The notes under the pieces: generated by a model
What the model was told of the DNA's origin: nothing
The model's database searches: none
What the model saw: only the letters and a program-made list of their open reading frames with translations
From: a bacterium
GTDB taxonomy: Bacteria > Bacillota > Bacilli > Lactobacillales > Streptococcaceae
NCBI GenBank assembly: GCA_905221235.1
Contig: CAJNCJ010000018.1
Span: forward strand, 1 to 33,709
Length of the DNA: 33,709 nt
Direction of reading: 5' to 3'
Made by a program: the position numbers and the translations under genes
In this document: positions 15,198-24,242 of the stretch, piece by piece
How the letters are laid out: each line of letters starts with the position of its first letter
How positions within the stretch are numbered: position 1 is the stretch's first letter

Positions 15198-15428
15198 ATG
15201 AAACGAGTAATTTTATTAGCAGTGATTCAAGCAGTCGTTCTATTTTTCATTATTGGAGCGCTAGCTTATGCCTTTAAGGGAGATTTCTTCTATAGCCATT
15301 TAGCAGTGGTCTTTGCCCCTATTGCCGGTATCTGGCGTTTTGGGACAGCTTACACAACGGAAATCGTCTTGCCTCGAAAGGCAGCGGAAATTGCTGAAAA
15401 GCGTAAAGCAGGCAAAAATTCAAAATAA
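15198..15428 (+). CDS. Small membrane protein of unknown function
   Basis: A 76-residue protein with a hydrophobic N-terminal helix (residues 4-27, VILLAVIQAVVLFFIIGALAYAF), a second weaker one at about 35-50 (LAVVFAPIAGIWRFGTAY) and a basic C-terminal tail (RKAAEIAEKRKAGKNSK). I do not recognise the family. AGGAGG precedes the ATG 17 nt after the CPBP gene, and a terminator follows, so it is the last gene of the cluster. Confidence 0.75.
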   Translation: MKRVILLAVIQAVVLFFIIGALAYAFKGDFFYSHLAVVFAPIAGIWRFGTAYTTEIVLPRKAAEIAEKRKAGKNSK

Positions 15429-15433
15429 AAGAG

Positions 15434-15459
15434 TCCGGTGAAGTGTTCATCGGATTTTT
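15434..15459 (+). terminator. Terminator of the XRE/ABC/CPBP cluster
   Basis: TCCGGTGAA (15434-15442) pairs with TTCATCGGA (15446-15454), with one G-U pair and a 3-nt loop, followed by TTTTT. Confidence 0.85.
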
Positions 15460-15547
15460 GTATTGGCGTTAATTTTTATGTCCTTCATTTGTTTTTTAAA
15501 GACTGGCAAACTTTTCTGCTGATTTTCATGAAGAGCCTGCGCTTTTA

Positions 15548-15556
15548 TGGTAAAAT
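15548..15556 (+). promoter_or_regulatory. aspS promoter (extended -10)
   Basis: TGGTAAAAT (TGG at 15548-15550, TAAAAT at 15551-15556) without a good -35; AGAGGAGAG follows before the start codon. Confidence 0.65.
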
Positions 15557-15584
15557 AGTAACAGAATAAAAGAGGAGAGAAACA

Positions 15585-17348
15585 ATGAAACGTAGTATGT
15601 ATGCTGGTCGTGTTCGTGAGGAACACATCGGACAAGAAATTACCTTGAAAGGATGGGTTGGTCGTCGTCGTGACCTGGGTGGTTTGATCTTTATCGACCT
15701 TCGTGACCGTGAAGGGATCATGCAGTTGGTTATCAACCCTGAAAAAGTATCTGCAGAGGTCATGGCAACAGCTGAAAGCCTTCGTAGCGAATTTGTTATT
15801 GAGGTGACTGGTCAGGTTGCTGCGCGTGAACAAGCCAATGATAAGTTGCCAACTGGTGCAGTTGAGTTAAACGTGACAGCTCTTACTGTGCTCAATACAG
15901 CTAAAACAACACCATTTGAGATTAAGGATGGCATTGAGGCCAATGACGATACGCGTTTGCGTTACCGTTACCTTGACCTCCGTCGTCCAGAAATGTTGGA
16001 AAATCTCAAACTTCGTGCCAAGGTGACCCACTCTATCCGTAATTACTTGGATGAGTTGGAGTTTATCGATGTGGAGACACCATTCCTTTCTAAGTCAACA
16101 CCAGAAGGTGCGCGTGATTATTTGGTGCCGTCTCGTGTTAATAAAGGACATTTTTACGCCCTTCCTCAAAGTCCACAAATCACGAAACAGCTCTTGATGA
16201 ATGCTGGTTTTGACCGTTATTACCAAATCGTTAAATGTTTCCGTGATGAGGACTTGCGTGGTGACCGTCAGCCTGAGTTCACTCAGGTCGACTTGGAAAC
16301 TTCATTCCTTACTGAGCAAGAAATCCAAGATATCACAGAAGGCTTAATTGCCCGCGTGATGAAGGAAACAAAAGGCATCGAAGTAACTCTTCCATTCCCT
16401 CGTATGAAATACGATGATGCGATGGCTCTTTATGGTTCTGACAAGCCAGATACTCGTTTTGACATGTTGCTTCAGGACTTGACAGAAGTGGTCAAAGGTG
16501 TTGATTTCAAAGTCTTCTCAGAAGCACCTACTGTAAAAGCCATTGTGGTCAAAGGAGCTGCGGACAACTATTCACGTAAAGACATTGACAAGATGACCGA
16601 AGTAGCCAAACAGTACGGTGCCAAGGGTCTTGCTTGGGTCAAGGTCGTTGATGGAGAATTAAATGGACCAGTTGCTAAGTTCTTGACTGGCATACAAGCA
16701 GAATTGACAACAGCGCTTGCTCTTGAAGACAAGGACTTGGTTCTCTTTGTGGCAGATACGCTTGAGGTAGCAAATGCAACACTTGGTGCCCTTCGTGGAC
16801 GTATTGCCAAGGAGCTTGGTTTGATTGATAACGATAAATTCAACTTCCTTTGGGTGGTTGACTGGCCAATGTTTGAATGGTCTGAAGAAGAAGGCCGTTA
16901 CATGAGCGCCCACCATCCATTCACCCTTCCACAGGAAGAGACTGCTCACGAATTAGAAGGTGATTTGGCTAAAGTACGTGCCATTGCTTACGATATCGTC
17001 TTGAACGGTTATGAGCTTGGTGGTGGTAGCCTCCGTATCAACCAAAAAGACCTTCAAGAACGCATGTTCAAGGCTCTTGGTTTCTCAGCTGAAGAAGCAA
17101 ATGACCAGTTTGGTTTCCTTCTTGAAGCCATGGACTATGGTTTCCCACCACATGGTGGTTTGGCTATCGGACTTGACCGTTTTGTTATGTTGCTTGCAGG
17201 AGAAGAAAATATCCGTGAAGTTATTGCCTTTCCTAAGAATAACAAGGCAACTGACCCAATGACACAAGCTCCATCAACAGTCGCTCTCAAACAACTAGAG
17301 GAACTCAGCTTACAAGTAGAAGAAGATGAAACAAGCAAAACGAATTAA
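15585..17348 (+). CDS. aspS: Aspartyl-tRNA synthetase
   Basis: A 587-residue class IIb synthetase of bacterial type. An N-terminal OB-fold anticodon-binding domain (1-105, with [22 protein letters not shown]) is followed by the catalytic core. Motif 2 is at [16 protein letters not shown] (from residue 219) and motif 3 at [15 protein letters not shown] (around 525-540). The GAD insertion domain lies between about 280 and 420. Length is normal for the bacterial enzyme. The extreme C-terminus overlaps the following YitT gene by 23 bp. No T-box leader is seen. Whether the enzyme also charges tRNA-Asn depends on genes outside this window. Confidence 0.97.
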   Translation: MKRSMYAGRVREEHIGQEITLKGWVGRRRDLGGLIFIDLRDREGIMQLVINPEKVSAEVMATAESLRSEFVIEVTGQVAAREQANDKLPTGAVELNVTALTVLNTAKTTPFEIKDGIEANDDTRLRYRYLDLRRPEMLENLKLRAKVTHSIRNYLDELEFIDVETPFLSKSTPEGARDYLVPSRVNKGHFYALPQSPQITKQLLMNAGFDRYYQIVKCFRDEDLRGDRQPEFTQVDLETSFLTEQEIQDITEGLIARVMKETKGIEVTLPFPRMKYDDAMALYGSDKPDTRFDMLLQDLTEVVKGVDFKVFSEAPTVKAIVVKGAADNYSRKDIDKMTEVAKQYGAKGLAWVKVVDGELNGPVAKFLTGIQAELTTALALEDKDLVLFVADTLEVANATLGALRGRIAKELGLIDNDKFNFLWVVDWPMFEWSEEEGRYMSAHHPFTLPQEETAHELEGDLAKVRAIAYDIVLNGYELGGGSLRINQKDLQERMFKALGFSAEEANDQFGFLLEAMDYGFPPHGGLAIGLDRFVMLLAGEENIREVIAFPKNNKATDPMTQAPSTVALKQLEELSLQVEEDETSKTN

Positions 17349-18267
17349 GCGGTGGCGCTATTATCTGCGCCGCTTTGCTTATCAGATAAAAATTTTACGT
17401 GTCTTACAAAGCATCTCTCGGGAAAAATATGATGAGAAAATTTCGGCCTCTCTGGTATATGGTTTTCTATCAGCAGTAGCGGTCAATTTCTTTTTCCAAC
17501 CAGGGCATGTGTATTCGAGTGGTGCAACAGGTCTGGCACAGATTATCTCTGCCTTGAGTAATCACTGGTTTGGTTTTCATATTCCAATTTCGCTGACCTT
17601 CTACGCTATTAATTTTCCTTTGATGGTCTTGGCTTGGTATCAGATTGGCCATAAGTTCACCGTCTTTACCTTTATCACGGTATCCATGAGTTCCTTCTTT
17701 ATCCAGTTTGTCCCTGTGGCGACCTTGACGGAGGATCCTATTATCAATGCCCTTTTTGGGGGCGTTGTCATGGGCTTGGGGATTGGTTTTGCTCTTCGAA
17801 ACAATATCTCCAGTGGTGGAACGGATATCGTCAGTCTGACCATTCGTAAGAAAACAGGTAAGAATGTCGGCAGTATTTCTTTCTTGGTAAATGGGACCAT
17901 CATGCTGATAGCTGGTTTGACCTTTGGTTGGAAATACGCTCTCTACTCTATGATTACCATCTTTGTTTCTAGCCGTGTGACAGATGCGGTCTTTACCAAG
18001 CAAAAACGCATGCAGGCTATGATTGTGACCAATCATCCAGACAAGGTCATTGAAAAAATCCATAAAAAATTGCACCGCGGAGCAACTATGATCCACGATG
18101 CAGAAGGAACCTATAATCACGAGAGAAAGGCAGTTTTAATCACTGTCATTACACGTGCAGAGTTTAATGAATTTAAACAGATTATGAAACAGGTGGATCC
18201 AAGCGCCTTTGTCTCTGTATCGGAGAATGTTCATATTCTGGGACGATTCGTTGAAACAGAAAATTAG
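17326..18267 (+). CDS. YitT-family membrane protein
   Basis: The 313-residue protein has a basic N-terminus (1-40), five or six hydrophobic segments (about 43-220) and a C-terminal soluble DUF2179 domain (about 225-310, [20 protein letters not shown]). The repeated GAT/GG motifs ([12 protein letters not shown] and [14 protein letters not shown]) are typical of YitT (DUF161). The transported molecule is unknown for most members. The start lies inside aspS, preceded by GTAGAAGAAG; no better start exists, so translation is coupled. A terminator shared with malR follows. Confidence 0.9.
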   Translation: MKQAKRIKRWRYYLRRFAYQIKILRVLQSISREKYDEKISASLVYGFLSAVAVNFFFQPGHVYSSGATGLAQIISALSNHWFGFHIPISLTFYAINFPLMVLAWYQIGHKFTVFTFITVSMSSFFIQFVPVATLTEDPIINALFGGVVMGLGIGFALRNNISSGGTDIVSLTIRKKTGKNVGSISFLVNGTIMLIAGLTFGWKYALYSMITIFVSSRVTDAVFTKQKRMQAMIVTNHPDKVIEKIHKKLHRGATMIHDAEGTYNHERKAVLITVITRAEFNEFKQIMKQVDPSAFVSVSENVHILGRFVETEN

Positions 18268-18272
18268 TGATC

Positions 18273-18300
18273 AAAAAAACCAGCGCGAGCTGGTTTTTAT
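18273..18300. terminator. Bidirectional terminator (yitT-family gene and malR)
   Basis: CCAGC (18280-18284) pairs with GCTGG (18289-18293), flanked by seven A and five T, so it serves both convergent genes. The malR stop codon lies inside the T-rich side. Confidence 0.85.
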
Positions 18301-19283
18301 TTTTCAATAATTTTGTGGGCGATCAACTGGCGGTAGCAAATTTGTTTATTGCTTTTAGCATCGTTGATAATCTGAAGAATGGTTTCAAATGATGTTCGAC
18401 CAAGTTCTAGGCTATTAATATCGACATAGGCTGCCAAGTTGAGCTTGGGATTGACCGAGTCGAAGCTGAGAACAGGGACATCCAGTTGGTGTTTAGCGAT
18501 GTAGTCACAGACCCCTTCAGCTAGGAGGCTATCAGTTGTGATGATAGCATCAATCATAGGATCATGTTTAAACAAACGCTTACTGAATTGATACCCTTTT
18601 TCTTCTAGGAATTCGTTCGCAAAATAGGTCAAGTTATTATCGAGAGGCAGTTGGTGTTGTTTGAGTGCTGACTCATAGCCTGTTAAACGGTCTTGCGTTA
18701 CGAAGAGTCGCTTAGTCCCTCCAATAAAGGCAATTCGTTTGCAGCCTTTTTTGATGAAATATTCAGTCGCATCAAAGCCAGCTTGAACATTGTCATTATC
18801 GACAAGTGGAATGAAGGGGGACAGAGATTTTCCGAGGATGAGGAAGGGGAACTGCTCATCAGCCACCAGTTTGACTAAAGGATCTTCCTCTTCGGCATAA
18901 AGGAAAATTAAACCGTCTACACGTTTACCATAGACCATTTGTGAGATGGCAGTAAGGCGCTCCTTCTCATCTTTCCCTGTTGCGATCTGAATGGCATAGT
19001 GGTTTTCAGAGGCGACTTGAGAGATGCCACGTAGGACTGATGGAAAGAAAGGATTCTGGTAGAAGGCATCTGAGTCGTCAGGAAGCACCAAGCCAATAAC
19101 TTGGGTATAACTGCTTACCAAGCTACGAGCGTTGAGGTTGGGGTGGTAATTAAGCTCCTTCATAGCCTTGCGAACGCGTTTTTTTGTTTCGTCGCTAATG
19201 GTTGATTTGTTTTGAATAACACGGGTTACGGTTGAAGGCGAAACACCAGCAGCCTTGGCCACGTCTTTAATCGTAACGGGCAT
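18297..19283 (-). CDS. malR: Maltose operon transcriptional repressor (LacI family)
   Basis: A 328-residue LacI/GalR regulator. The N-terminal helix-turn-helix MPVTIKDVAKAAGVSPSTVT is followed by the hinge helix (NARSLVSS, about 51-58) and a periplasmic-binding-type sugar domain to the C-terminus. MalR of S. pneumoniae represses malXCD and malMP and is relieved by maltose or maltodextrin. Here the two divergent mal promoters each carry a CGCAAACGTTT operator, fitting that model. It is the second gene of a malA-malR operon, 9 nt after malA, with GGAG before the ATG. It has no operator of its own in view. Confidence 0.95.
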   Translation of the reverse strand: MPVTIKDVAKAAGVSPSTVTRVIQNKSTISDETKKRVRKAMKELNYHPNLNARSLVSSYTQVIGLVLPDDSDAFYQNPFFPSVLRGISQVASENHYAIQIATGKDEKERLTAISQMVYGKRVDGLIFLYAEEEDPLVKLVADEQFPFLILGKSLSPFIPLVDNDNVQAGFDATEYFIKKGCKRIAFIGGTKRLFVTQDRLTGYESALKQHQLPLDNNLTYFANEFLEEKGYQFSKRLFKHDPMIDAIITTDSLLAEGVCDYIAKHQLDVPVLSFDSVNPKLNLAAYVDINSLELGRTSFETILQIINDAKSNKQICYRQLIAHKIIEK

Positions 19284-19292
19284 AAAAATCTC

Positions 19293-20093
19293 CTATTTAT
19301 GGTAATCTGGATCACGGAAATGCGTTTTATAAAAGATAGTGACCAGATATAGAACAAAAAGAATGTTTTGTACAGTAATCAGAGTTGTCATATTTTGGCA
19401 AAATAATCCCAAAATAAGCGTAATCAGAGTTGGCAATCCTAAACAGTTCAAGATAAAATGGTAGCACTCTTTAAAGGTTTTAAATGAAAAGAGGCGTGAT
19501 TTCTTAGTGATATAAAGGAGAAGACTAGCTCCTAGAGAGACGATAAAGAAATTCAAACCAAAGAGGAAGCTCGCACCGAGAACTAGGAAGAGACTGATAT
19601 AGACACGATTTTGTTGGTACCAGTCTTTAGAAATTGCTTGGGTCAAGCTATCCTTGTTTTTGAAACTCTCAGTCTGAATGGCTCGGTAAGAGATGCGGGT
19701 CAGTTCCTTGCTTTCCTTGCTGATGACCAGTTCTTTTGTATCGAAATGCAGTTGCAAGTCTTTCGGTAAGTCTTTGCTTTGACTTGGACCAATCACAATA
19801 GAAGGCGCTTGATTGGTAGTTCCTGTATAAGTTAAGTCGCCATCAACAATTCTAGCATGCTCAGAGAGGTCCTGGACAATCTCATCTGTCAATGGTTCAT
19901 AGACATTATCGATAAAGGTTTCTAGCGGATAAGTCTCCTGTGAGCTGTTTTGGATGGCAATGGGTACCATAGACAAGCTGATAAGGAAGATACTGGTAAA
20001 GAGTAGTTGAAACCAGTTGAGTCCGAAACGTTTGGACAGGGGCTTACGAAATCCCCAAATACTTGAAAAATAGGAAAATGGATATGGAAGCAT
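19293..20093 (-). CDS. malA: MalA, maltodextrin-locus membrane protein (DUF1189)
   Basis: A 266-residue protein with a hydrophobic segment near 28-46 ([19 protein letters not shown]), an extracytoplasmic stretch to about residue 155, then three or four hydrophobic segments in the C-terminal third. This matches the DUF1189 family annotated as MalA in streptococcal maltodextrin loci. Its biochemical role is not established; placement next to malR and the importer suggests a part in maltodextrin use or sensing. The ribosome site is weak (AGAAAGATA). The promoter is clear, and it is separated from malD by a terminator. Confidence 0.85.
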   Translation of the reverse strand: MLPYPFSYFSSIWGFRKPLSKRFGLNWFQLLFTSIFLISLSMVPIAIQNSSQETYPLETFIDNVYEPLTDEIVQDLSEHARIVDGDLTYTGTTNQAPSIVIGPSQSKDLPKDLQLHFDTKELVISKESKELTRISYRAIQTESFKNKDSLTQAISKDWYQQNRVYISLFLVLGASFLFGLNFFIVSLGASLLLYITKKSRLFSFKTFKECYHFILNCLGLPTLITLILGLFCQNMTTLITVQNILFVLYLVTIFYKTHFRDPDYHK

Positions 20094-20130
20094 AGGTATC
20101 TTTCTAAAAGGTGTTTTCTATATGAGTATT

Positions 20131-20159
20131 ATTATATAGAGAAATGTGCTTTATTTCAA
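20131..20159 (-). promoter_or_regulatory. malA-malR promoter
   Basis: Minus strand TTGAAA (20154-20159), 17 bp and TATAAT (20131-20136). Near-consensus and without an obvious MalR operator, so malR expression is probably constitutive. Confidence 0.85.
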
Positions 20160-20218
20160 GTCTAGGAGACAAATTGCTTGTTGCAAGAATATTATTTACA
20201 GTCACAAGCTCCAAAATG

Positions 20219-20257
20219 AAAAAGGGTGGCGGGGATATATTATCCCTTGTCGCCACC
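20219..20257 (-). terminator. malXCD terminator, overlapping the malD stop
   Basis: Minus strand GGTGGCG (20251-20257) pairs with CGCCACC across an inner GGGATA/TATCCC stem and is followed by five T. The malD stop codon at 20240-20242 lies in the loop. Confidence 0.85.
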
Positions 20258-21082
20258 ACTTGTAAGTCCTGAAACAAAGTTCTTTTGTAGGAAGAAGAAG
20301 AGAATACAGATTGGAAGGGCGATGAGGATAGCACCTGCTGAGAAGTAGGCAATCTTCATGTTTTTCGCATTGTTAACGAAGGTTTGGAGACCAACGGCAA
20401 CAGTAAAGTATTCTTTCTCACGAAGCAAGAAACTAGAGAGGATGTAGTCCCCGAAAGGCCCCATGAAGGCCCAGAGAGCTTGTACGGCAACCATTGGGCG
20501 AACAAGTGGAAGAACAATTTGCCAGAAGCGGCGGAAGTGTCCTGCACCGTCTAGTTTTGCAGATTCGTCTAGAGACATTGGCACTGTATCGAAGTAGCCT
20601 TTCATGAGCCAAGCATTCATCGGAATACCACCACCAACGTAGAGGAAGATGAGGAACCAGCTGTGGTTAAGGGCGTTCAACATAAGTGCCATAACGAAGA
20701 AGGCTGTCAAAGCGGCCATGGTTGGCACCATTTGGATAATCAAGAAGAAGACCAAACTTTGTTTACGAGCCAAGAAGTTGTAACGGCTGTAAGCATAACC
20801 AGCAAGTACGATGATACTTGTTTGAACAGCCATGGTAATCAAGGCGATAATCAAAGTGTTGAGGTACCAAGTACCGTACAAGGTTTCAGAGAAGAGCCCT
20901 TGGAAGTTAGCAAAACTAAAGTCAACATTGCTGTCTAGTTTAAAGGCTACTACGTTACCAGTCTTGAAGGCTGACATAATGGTAATCAAAAGTGGATAGA
21001 TAATCACGATTGAGAGACCAATCAGGTAAAGGTAAGTAAGGGTTTGAGTCAGTCTACGTTTGAGTTTAATTGAGTTATTCAT
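20240..21082 (-). CDS. malD: Maltodextrin ABC importer permease MalD
   Basis: A 280-residue inner-membrane permease of the MalG type with about six transmembrane segments. The ATPase-docking EAA loop is at [23 protein letters not shown] in the central part. It pairs with MalC; MalX delivers the sugar. No ATPase is encoded here; in pneumococcus the shared MsmK ATPase, encoded elsewhere, energises such importers. ATG 21082 is chosen because GGAGG lies 8 nt before it and the stop of malC is one base upstream; a longer frame has no ribosome site. The last codons lie in the terminator stem. Confidence 0.96.
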   Translation of the reverse strand: MNNSIKLKRRLTQTLTYLYLIGLSIVIIYPLLITIMSAFKTGNVVAFKLDSNVDFSFANFQGLFSETLYGTWYLNTLIIALITMAVQTSIIVLAGYAYSRYNFLARKQSLVFFLIIQMVPTMAALTAFFVMALMLNALNHSWFLIFLYVGGGIPMNAWLMKGYFDTVPMSLDESAKLDGAGHFRRFWQIVLPLVRPMVAVQALWAFMGPFGDYILSSFLLREKEYFTVAVGLQTFVNNAKNMKIAYFSAGAILIALPICILFFFLQKNFVSGLTSGGDKG

Positions 21083-21083
21083 C

Positions 21084-22376
21084 TTAGACGTCCTCCATAT
21101 CAAATGCGTGTAGTTTCTTGAATGCGATCATAGAGATTGAGATGACAATGATAGAGATAATCAAGGTAACAGCTGCCGCCATAGAGTATTGAGGAGATGT
21201 ACCTGTTGTCAAACGGTAAATCCATGAAATCAAGATATCGGTTGAACCAGCTCCACCACCGACACTACCAGGTCCTCCAGCGTTGAAGAGGTACATGATA
21301 GAGAAGTTGTTAAAGTTGAAGGTGTATTGACTGATCAAAGTAGGTGCCGCAACGGCCAAAATCATTGGGAAAGTGATGTTGCGGAATTTTTGCCAAGCGT
21401 TGGCACCGTCAATATAAGCTGCTTCGTAAAGGTCGTTAGGAATAGATTGCAAGATACCCAAAGTCAAAACGTAGATGTATGGGAATCCGAGCCAACCTTG
21501 CATCATAATCAAGGCAATTTTTGTCCAAGTTGGGTCTGTTTTCCAAGGAATAAGAGCCCCATCAAGGAAAGGAAGGAATTTAGCCAAGATTGGCAATACT
21601 TGAGTGTTGATAGCTCCGACACTATCGTTAAACATGTTTGAGAATGTCAAGATAGTGATGAAGGCTGGGACAGCCCAAGGAAGAAGGAAAATAACACCGA
21701 AGATACGTTTTCCTTTGATAAATGGTTGGTTAGCAATGATAGCTGTGAAGATACCGATGACGATTTGTAAAGTAGAAGCTGCCAAAGCCCAGATGATCGT
21801 CCAAGAAAGAACGGCACCAAAGGCAGAACGGAAGGTACTCAAGCTCCAGATGTTTGTAAAGTTTGTCAAACCAACCCAATCCAACAATTTGTTTGGTGGC
21901 AAGTGTTGGAAGTCGTAGTTAGTAAAGGCGATCATCAAGGTTACGATAACTGGGAAGATAATCGCGAAGGTCATGGCAACATAAGATGGAATGATCAAGA
22001 GGTAAGGGAAGCCATTTTCATAAATCCCTTTGATCATGTCTTTGAGGGTACGTGGAACTGGAATTCCATTGTTAATGCGTTTTGCAATTGTATGTGCATC
22101 TTTGATATTTGAGAAATAAAAGAGTACATAAACGACTACAAAGATTAAATGGAAGGCACCACGAATCAGCATAAAGAGGGAATTATCACGACCTGGTTTG
22201 TCACCAAGAGTGATGAGATTGCTCAATTCAGGGGCTGCAAGTGCTAGGAAGTAAAGGACAAATACAAGGGTTACACCAAGGAAGATAAAACCTTTTGCTT
22301 TTTGTTTATTGTAAATCTGTCCTAACCCAGGAATGATAGACAGCAGGGCTGCTTTACTAGGTTGTTGCTTTTCCAT
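21084..22376 (-). CDS. malC: Maltodextrin ABC importer permease MalC
   Basis: A 430-residue MalF-type permease. The extended N-terminal part (to about residue 120) has three hydrophobic segments. The core permease follows, with the EAA loop [22 protein letters not shown] near residue 330. A glycine-rich loop ([14 protein letters not shown]) lies near 375-388. Start ATG 22376 is taken over ATG 22391 because AAAGGAG precedes it at 5 nt. It lies between malX and malD; a stable hairpin in the malX-malC gap probably lowers malC/malD expression relative to malX. Confidence 0.96.
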   Translation of the reverse strand: MEKQQPSKAALLSIIPGLGQIYNKQKAKGFIFLGVTLVFVLYFLALAAPELSNLITLGDKPGRDNSLFMLIRGAFHLIFVVVYVLFYFSNIKDAHTIAKRINNGIPVPRTLKDMIKGIYENGFPYLLIIPSYVAMTFAIIFPVIVTLMIAFTNYDFQHLPPNKLLDWVGLTNFTNIWSLSTFRSAFGAVLSWTIIWALAASTLQIVIGIFTAIIANQPFIKGKRIFGVIFLLPWAVPAFITILTFSNMFNDSVGAINTQVLPILAKFLPFLDGALIPWKTDPTWTKIALIMMQGWLGFPYIYVLTLGILQSIPNDLYEAAYIDGANAWQKFRNITFPMILAVAAPTLISQYTFNFNNFSIMYLFNAGGPGSVGGGAGSTDILISWIYRLTTGTSPQYSMAAAVTLIISIIVISISMIAFKKLHAFDMEDV

Positions 22377-22443
22377 AATAACTCCTTTCATAGAATACTG
22401 GTTTTTAGATAAAACCTAAACTATTTATGTTTCTATTGATAAA

Positions 22444-22477
22444 TTCAAAGGGGGATTTGATTTCCACCCCCCTTGAA
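22444..22477 (-). promoter_or_regulatory. Intercistronic stem-loop between malX and malC
   Basis: TTCAAAGGGGG (22444-22454) pairs with CCCCCCTTGAA (22467-22477), leaving a 12-nt loop. The T run is weak on the minus strand (TTTAT). It could stabilise the malX message or partly terminate, giving more binding protein than permease. Confidence 0.65.
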
Positions 22478-22485
22478 CAAATTTT

Positions 22486-23757
22486 TTATTCACCAAATTT
22501 TTGTTTGATTGTTTCTTTGATCAATGTTACAGCATCGTTAGCAGCTGTTTTAGCATCTTTCTTACCACTTACAGAGTCAAAGAGCATGTTAGCAGCTGGT
22601 TCCCAAACTGCAGACATTTGAGAGATGTTTGGCATTGGTTGAGCGTTCTTGAACTGTTTGATAACAGCTGTTGTCAACTCATCGTTTTTACCTTCAGCGT
22701 ATGAACGAGCTTCAGTGTTAGCTGGGATTTCGTTAGTTGCATCGTAGAAGGCTTTTTGTTGTTCAGTTGAAACAAGGAAGTCTACAAATTTTTGAGCAGC
22801 TTCAAGGTTCTTAGTGCTTGATGGGATAATCCAAGCTTTACCACCACCGAATGCTGAGTAGTCTTTTCCGTTTGGAAGAGTTGGGATAGTTGCAACACCG
22901 TAGTTTACTTTAGCATCTTTGAATGCTTGAGCTTTCCAAGGTCCGTCAATGATAGCAGCTGTTTTACCTTCTTGGAATTGAGTTTGGATTAAGTTTCCAG
23001 CAGCAGTACCATCTTGCATACCTTTAGGCCATTTTTCGTACCAAGATTTAGCGTAGTTGATACCTGCGATAGAACCGTCGTTTGCAAGACCGATGTCTTT
23101 AGCATCTTTACCATTTTGACCGAATACGTAAGCACCGTTACCAGCAAGAAGTCCGTATGCATAGTAGAAGTTTGTCCAGTCAGCTAGGAAAGCAGAAGTT
23201 TTTCCATCTTCTCCAGCGAATGCGTATTTGCTATCTTTAGCAAGGTTTTCTAAGTCAGCAAAAGTTTTTGGAGCTTCTTTTACCAAGTCTTTGTTGTAGT
23301 ACATAACAAGTGACTCGATAACGGCAGGAGCACCGTAAACTTTACCGTCAGCAGCTGTTACAAGAGATTTAGTTTTATCATCTGTTTTAGCGCCGTCGCT
23401 CAATTTAACTTCTGAAAGTTGTCCGTCAGTACCAAGGCTACCTACACGGTCGTATGGAGCCATCATAACGTCAGCGGCTTGACCTGATTGGTTATCAAGA
23501 GAAAGTTTGTCAAGACCACCAAGTTGGTCACCAGATTTGATGTTAACTGTTGTGCCTGATTGTTCTTTATAAGCTTTGGCAACTGTTTCAGCATAAGCTT
23601 TGTATTGGTCTTCAACGTAAAGAGTGATTTCTTTCGCTTCAGATGAACCAGAATCAGCAGGCTTATCAGCAGTTTTGCTTCCGCAAGCTACCAAAAGCAA
23701 GCTAGCAAGTGTAGCAGTTCCAAGCACAGCAGCGCTCTTCATGAATTTAGATGACAT
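22486..23757 (-). CDS. malX: Maltodextrin-binding lipoprotein MalX
   Basis: A 423-residue extracellular solute-binding lipoprotein. The signal peptide (1-24) ends in a lipobox LLLVAC with the modified cysteine at residue 25, followed by an acidic serine-rich linker (GSKTADKPADSGSSEAKE). The rest is a family 1 binding protein with WKAQAFKDAKVNYGVATIPTLPNGK and FGGGKAWIIPSSTKN. It binds maltodextrins at the cell surface and hands them to MalC-MalD. AGGAGG stands 8 nt before the ATG. Highly biased codon use predicts strong expression. The promoter carries a MalR operator and a perfect cre. Confidence 0.97.
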   Translation of the reverse strand: MSSKFMKSAAVLGTATLASLLLVACGSKTADKPADSGSSEAKEITLYVEDQYKAYAETVAKAYKEQSGTTVNIKSGDQLGGLDKLSLDNQSGQAADVMMAPYDRVGSLGTDGQLSEVKLSDGAKTDDKTKSLVTAADGKVYGAPAVIESLVMYYNKDLVKEAPKTFADLENLAKDSKYAFAGEDGKTSAFLADWTNFYYAYGLLAGNGAYVFGQNGKDAKDIGLANDGSIAGINYAKSWYEKWPKGMQDGTAAGNLIQTQFQEGKTAAIIDGPWKAQAFKDAKVNYGVATIPTLPNGKDYSAFGGGKAWIIPSSTKNLEAAQKFVDFLVSTEQQKAFYDATNEIPANTEARSYAEGKNDELTTAVIKQFKNAQPMPNISQMSAVWEPAANMLFDSVSGKKDAKTAANDAVTLIKETIKQKFGE

Positions 23758-23800
23758 AGTGTATTCCTCCTAAAGAATAACAAATTTTATAATGAGGAAA

Positions 23801-23814
23801 CGCAAACGTTTTCC
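23801..23814. promoter_or_regulatory. MalR operator at malX
   Basis: CGCAAACGTTTTCC matches 12 of 14 bases of the perfect palindrome CGCAAACGTTTGCG found at malQ. It lies about +5 to +18 from the predicted malX start. Confidence 0.8.
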
Positions 23815-23825
23815 TTTATGGGACT

Positions 23826-23854
23826 AGTATAGCACAAATAGAAAACGGTTGCAA
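23826..23854 (-). promoter_or_regulatory. malX promoter
   Basis: Minus strand TTGCAA (23849-23854), 17 bp, TATACT (23826-23831) with extended TGC. Confidence 0.9.
23840..23854 (-). promoter_or_regulatory. CcpA site (cre) overlapping the malX -35
   Basis: Minus strand TTGCAACCGTTTTCT fits the cre consensus WTGNAANCGNWNNCW at every defined position and covers the -35, so carbon catabolite repression of malXCD is expected. Confidence 0.8.
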
Positions 23855-24138
23855 GTGTTTTTTGTGAAAATTTTAAAAAAATTTCACGAGAATGGTAAGC
23901 GTTTTATTCGTTTATAATAGAAGAAAAGTCAGAAAATATATTTTCATGATTTTACTGAAATTATTTAGGGAAACGATTGCCTAGATTTTGAGCAAAAAAT
24001 AAATTGCTCCAGACCAAAAGTAGGCTAAGTTGAGCCTTCTATTTGTAGTTGAAGAAGATTTTGTAAATAGAAAAGGAAAATGTATATGTATACATAAAGA
24101 AGGACAACTTTTTTTAAAAAAATAATCAAAAGTTTTTT
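23855..24138. other. Central part of the malX-malQ intergenic region
   Basis: No gene is seen. It is AT-rich, with a weaker cre-like TGGTAAGCGTTTTAT at 23893-23907, an isolated TATAAT at 23913 lacking a spaced -35, and a small AGGCT/AGCCT hairpin near 24023-24038. Confidence 0.5.
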
Positions 24139-24153
24139 TAAAAACGCTTGCAA
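24139..24153 (-). promoter_or_regulatory. cre-like site overlapping the malQ -35
   Basis: Minus strand TTGCAAGCGTTTTTA fits the cre consensus with one mismatch (position 14). It overlaps the malQ -35 just as the perfect cre overlaps that of malX. Confidence 0.65.
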
Positions 24154-24176
24154 TTATTCCAAAAATAAAGTATACT
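24148..24176 (+). promoter_or_regulatory. malQ-glgP promoter
   Basis: TTGCAA (24148-24153), 17 bp, TATACT (24171-24176), the same core hexamers as malX. Confidence 0.9.
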
Positions 24177-24184
24177 TATCTTAA

Positions 24185-24198
24185 CGCAAACGTTTGCG
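24185..24198. promoter_or_regulatory. MalR operator at malQ
   Basis: CGCAAACGTTTGCG, a perfect 14-bp palindrome typical of LacI-family repressors, at about +2 to +15 from the predicted start. Confidence 0.9.
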
Positions 24199-24242
24199 CC
24201 CAAAAATGAAAATTTAAACTACAAATACACGAGGTGTTGTTT

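Noticed and set aside
17470..18120. Minus-strand frame of 216 codons over the YitT-family gene
   Set aside because: Antisense shadow; the plus strand shows YitT motifs and membrane segments, while this frame has no recognisable domain.
20104..20352. Minus-strand frame of 82 codons between malA and malD
   Set aside because: Overlaps the 3' end of malD, the terminator and the malA promoter; no ribosome site.
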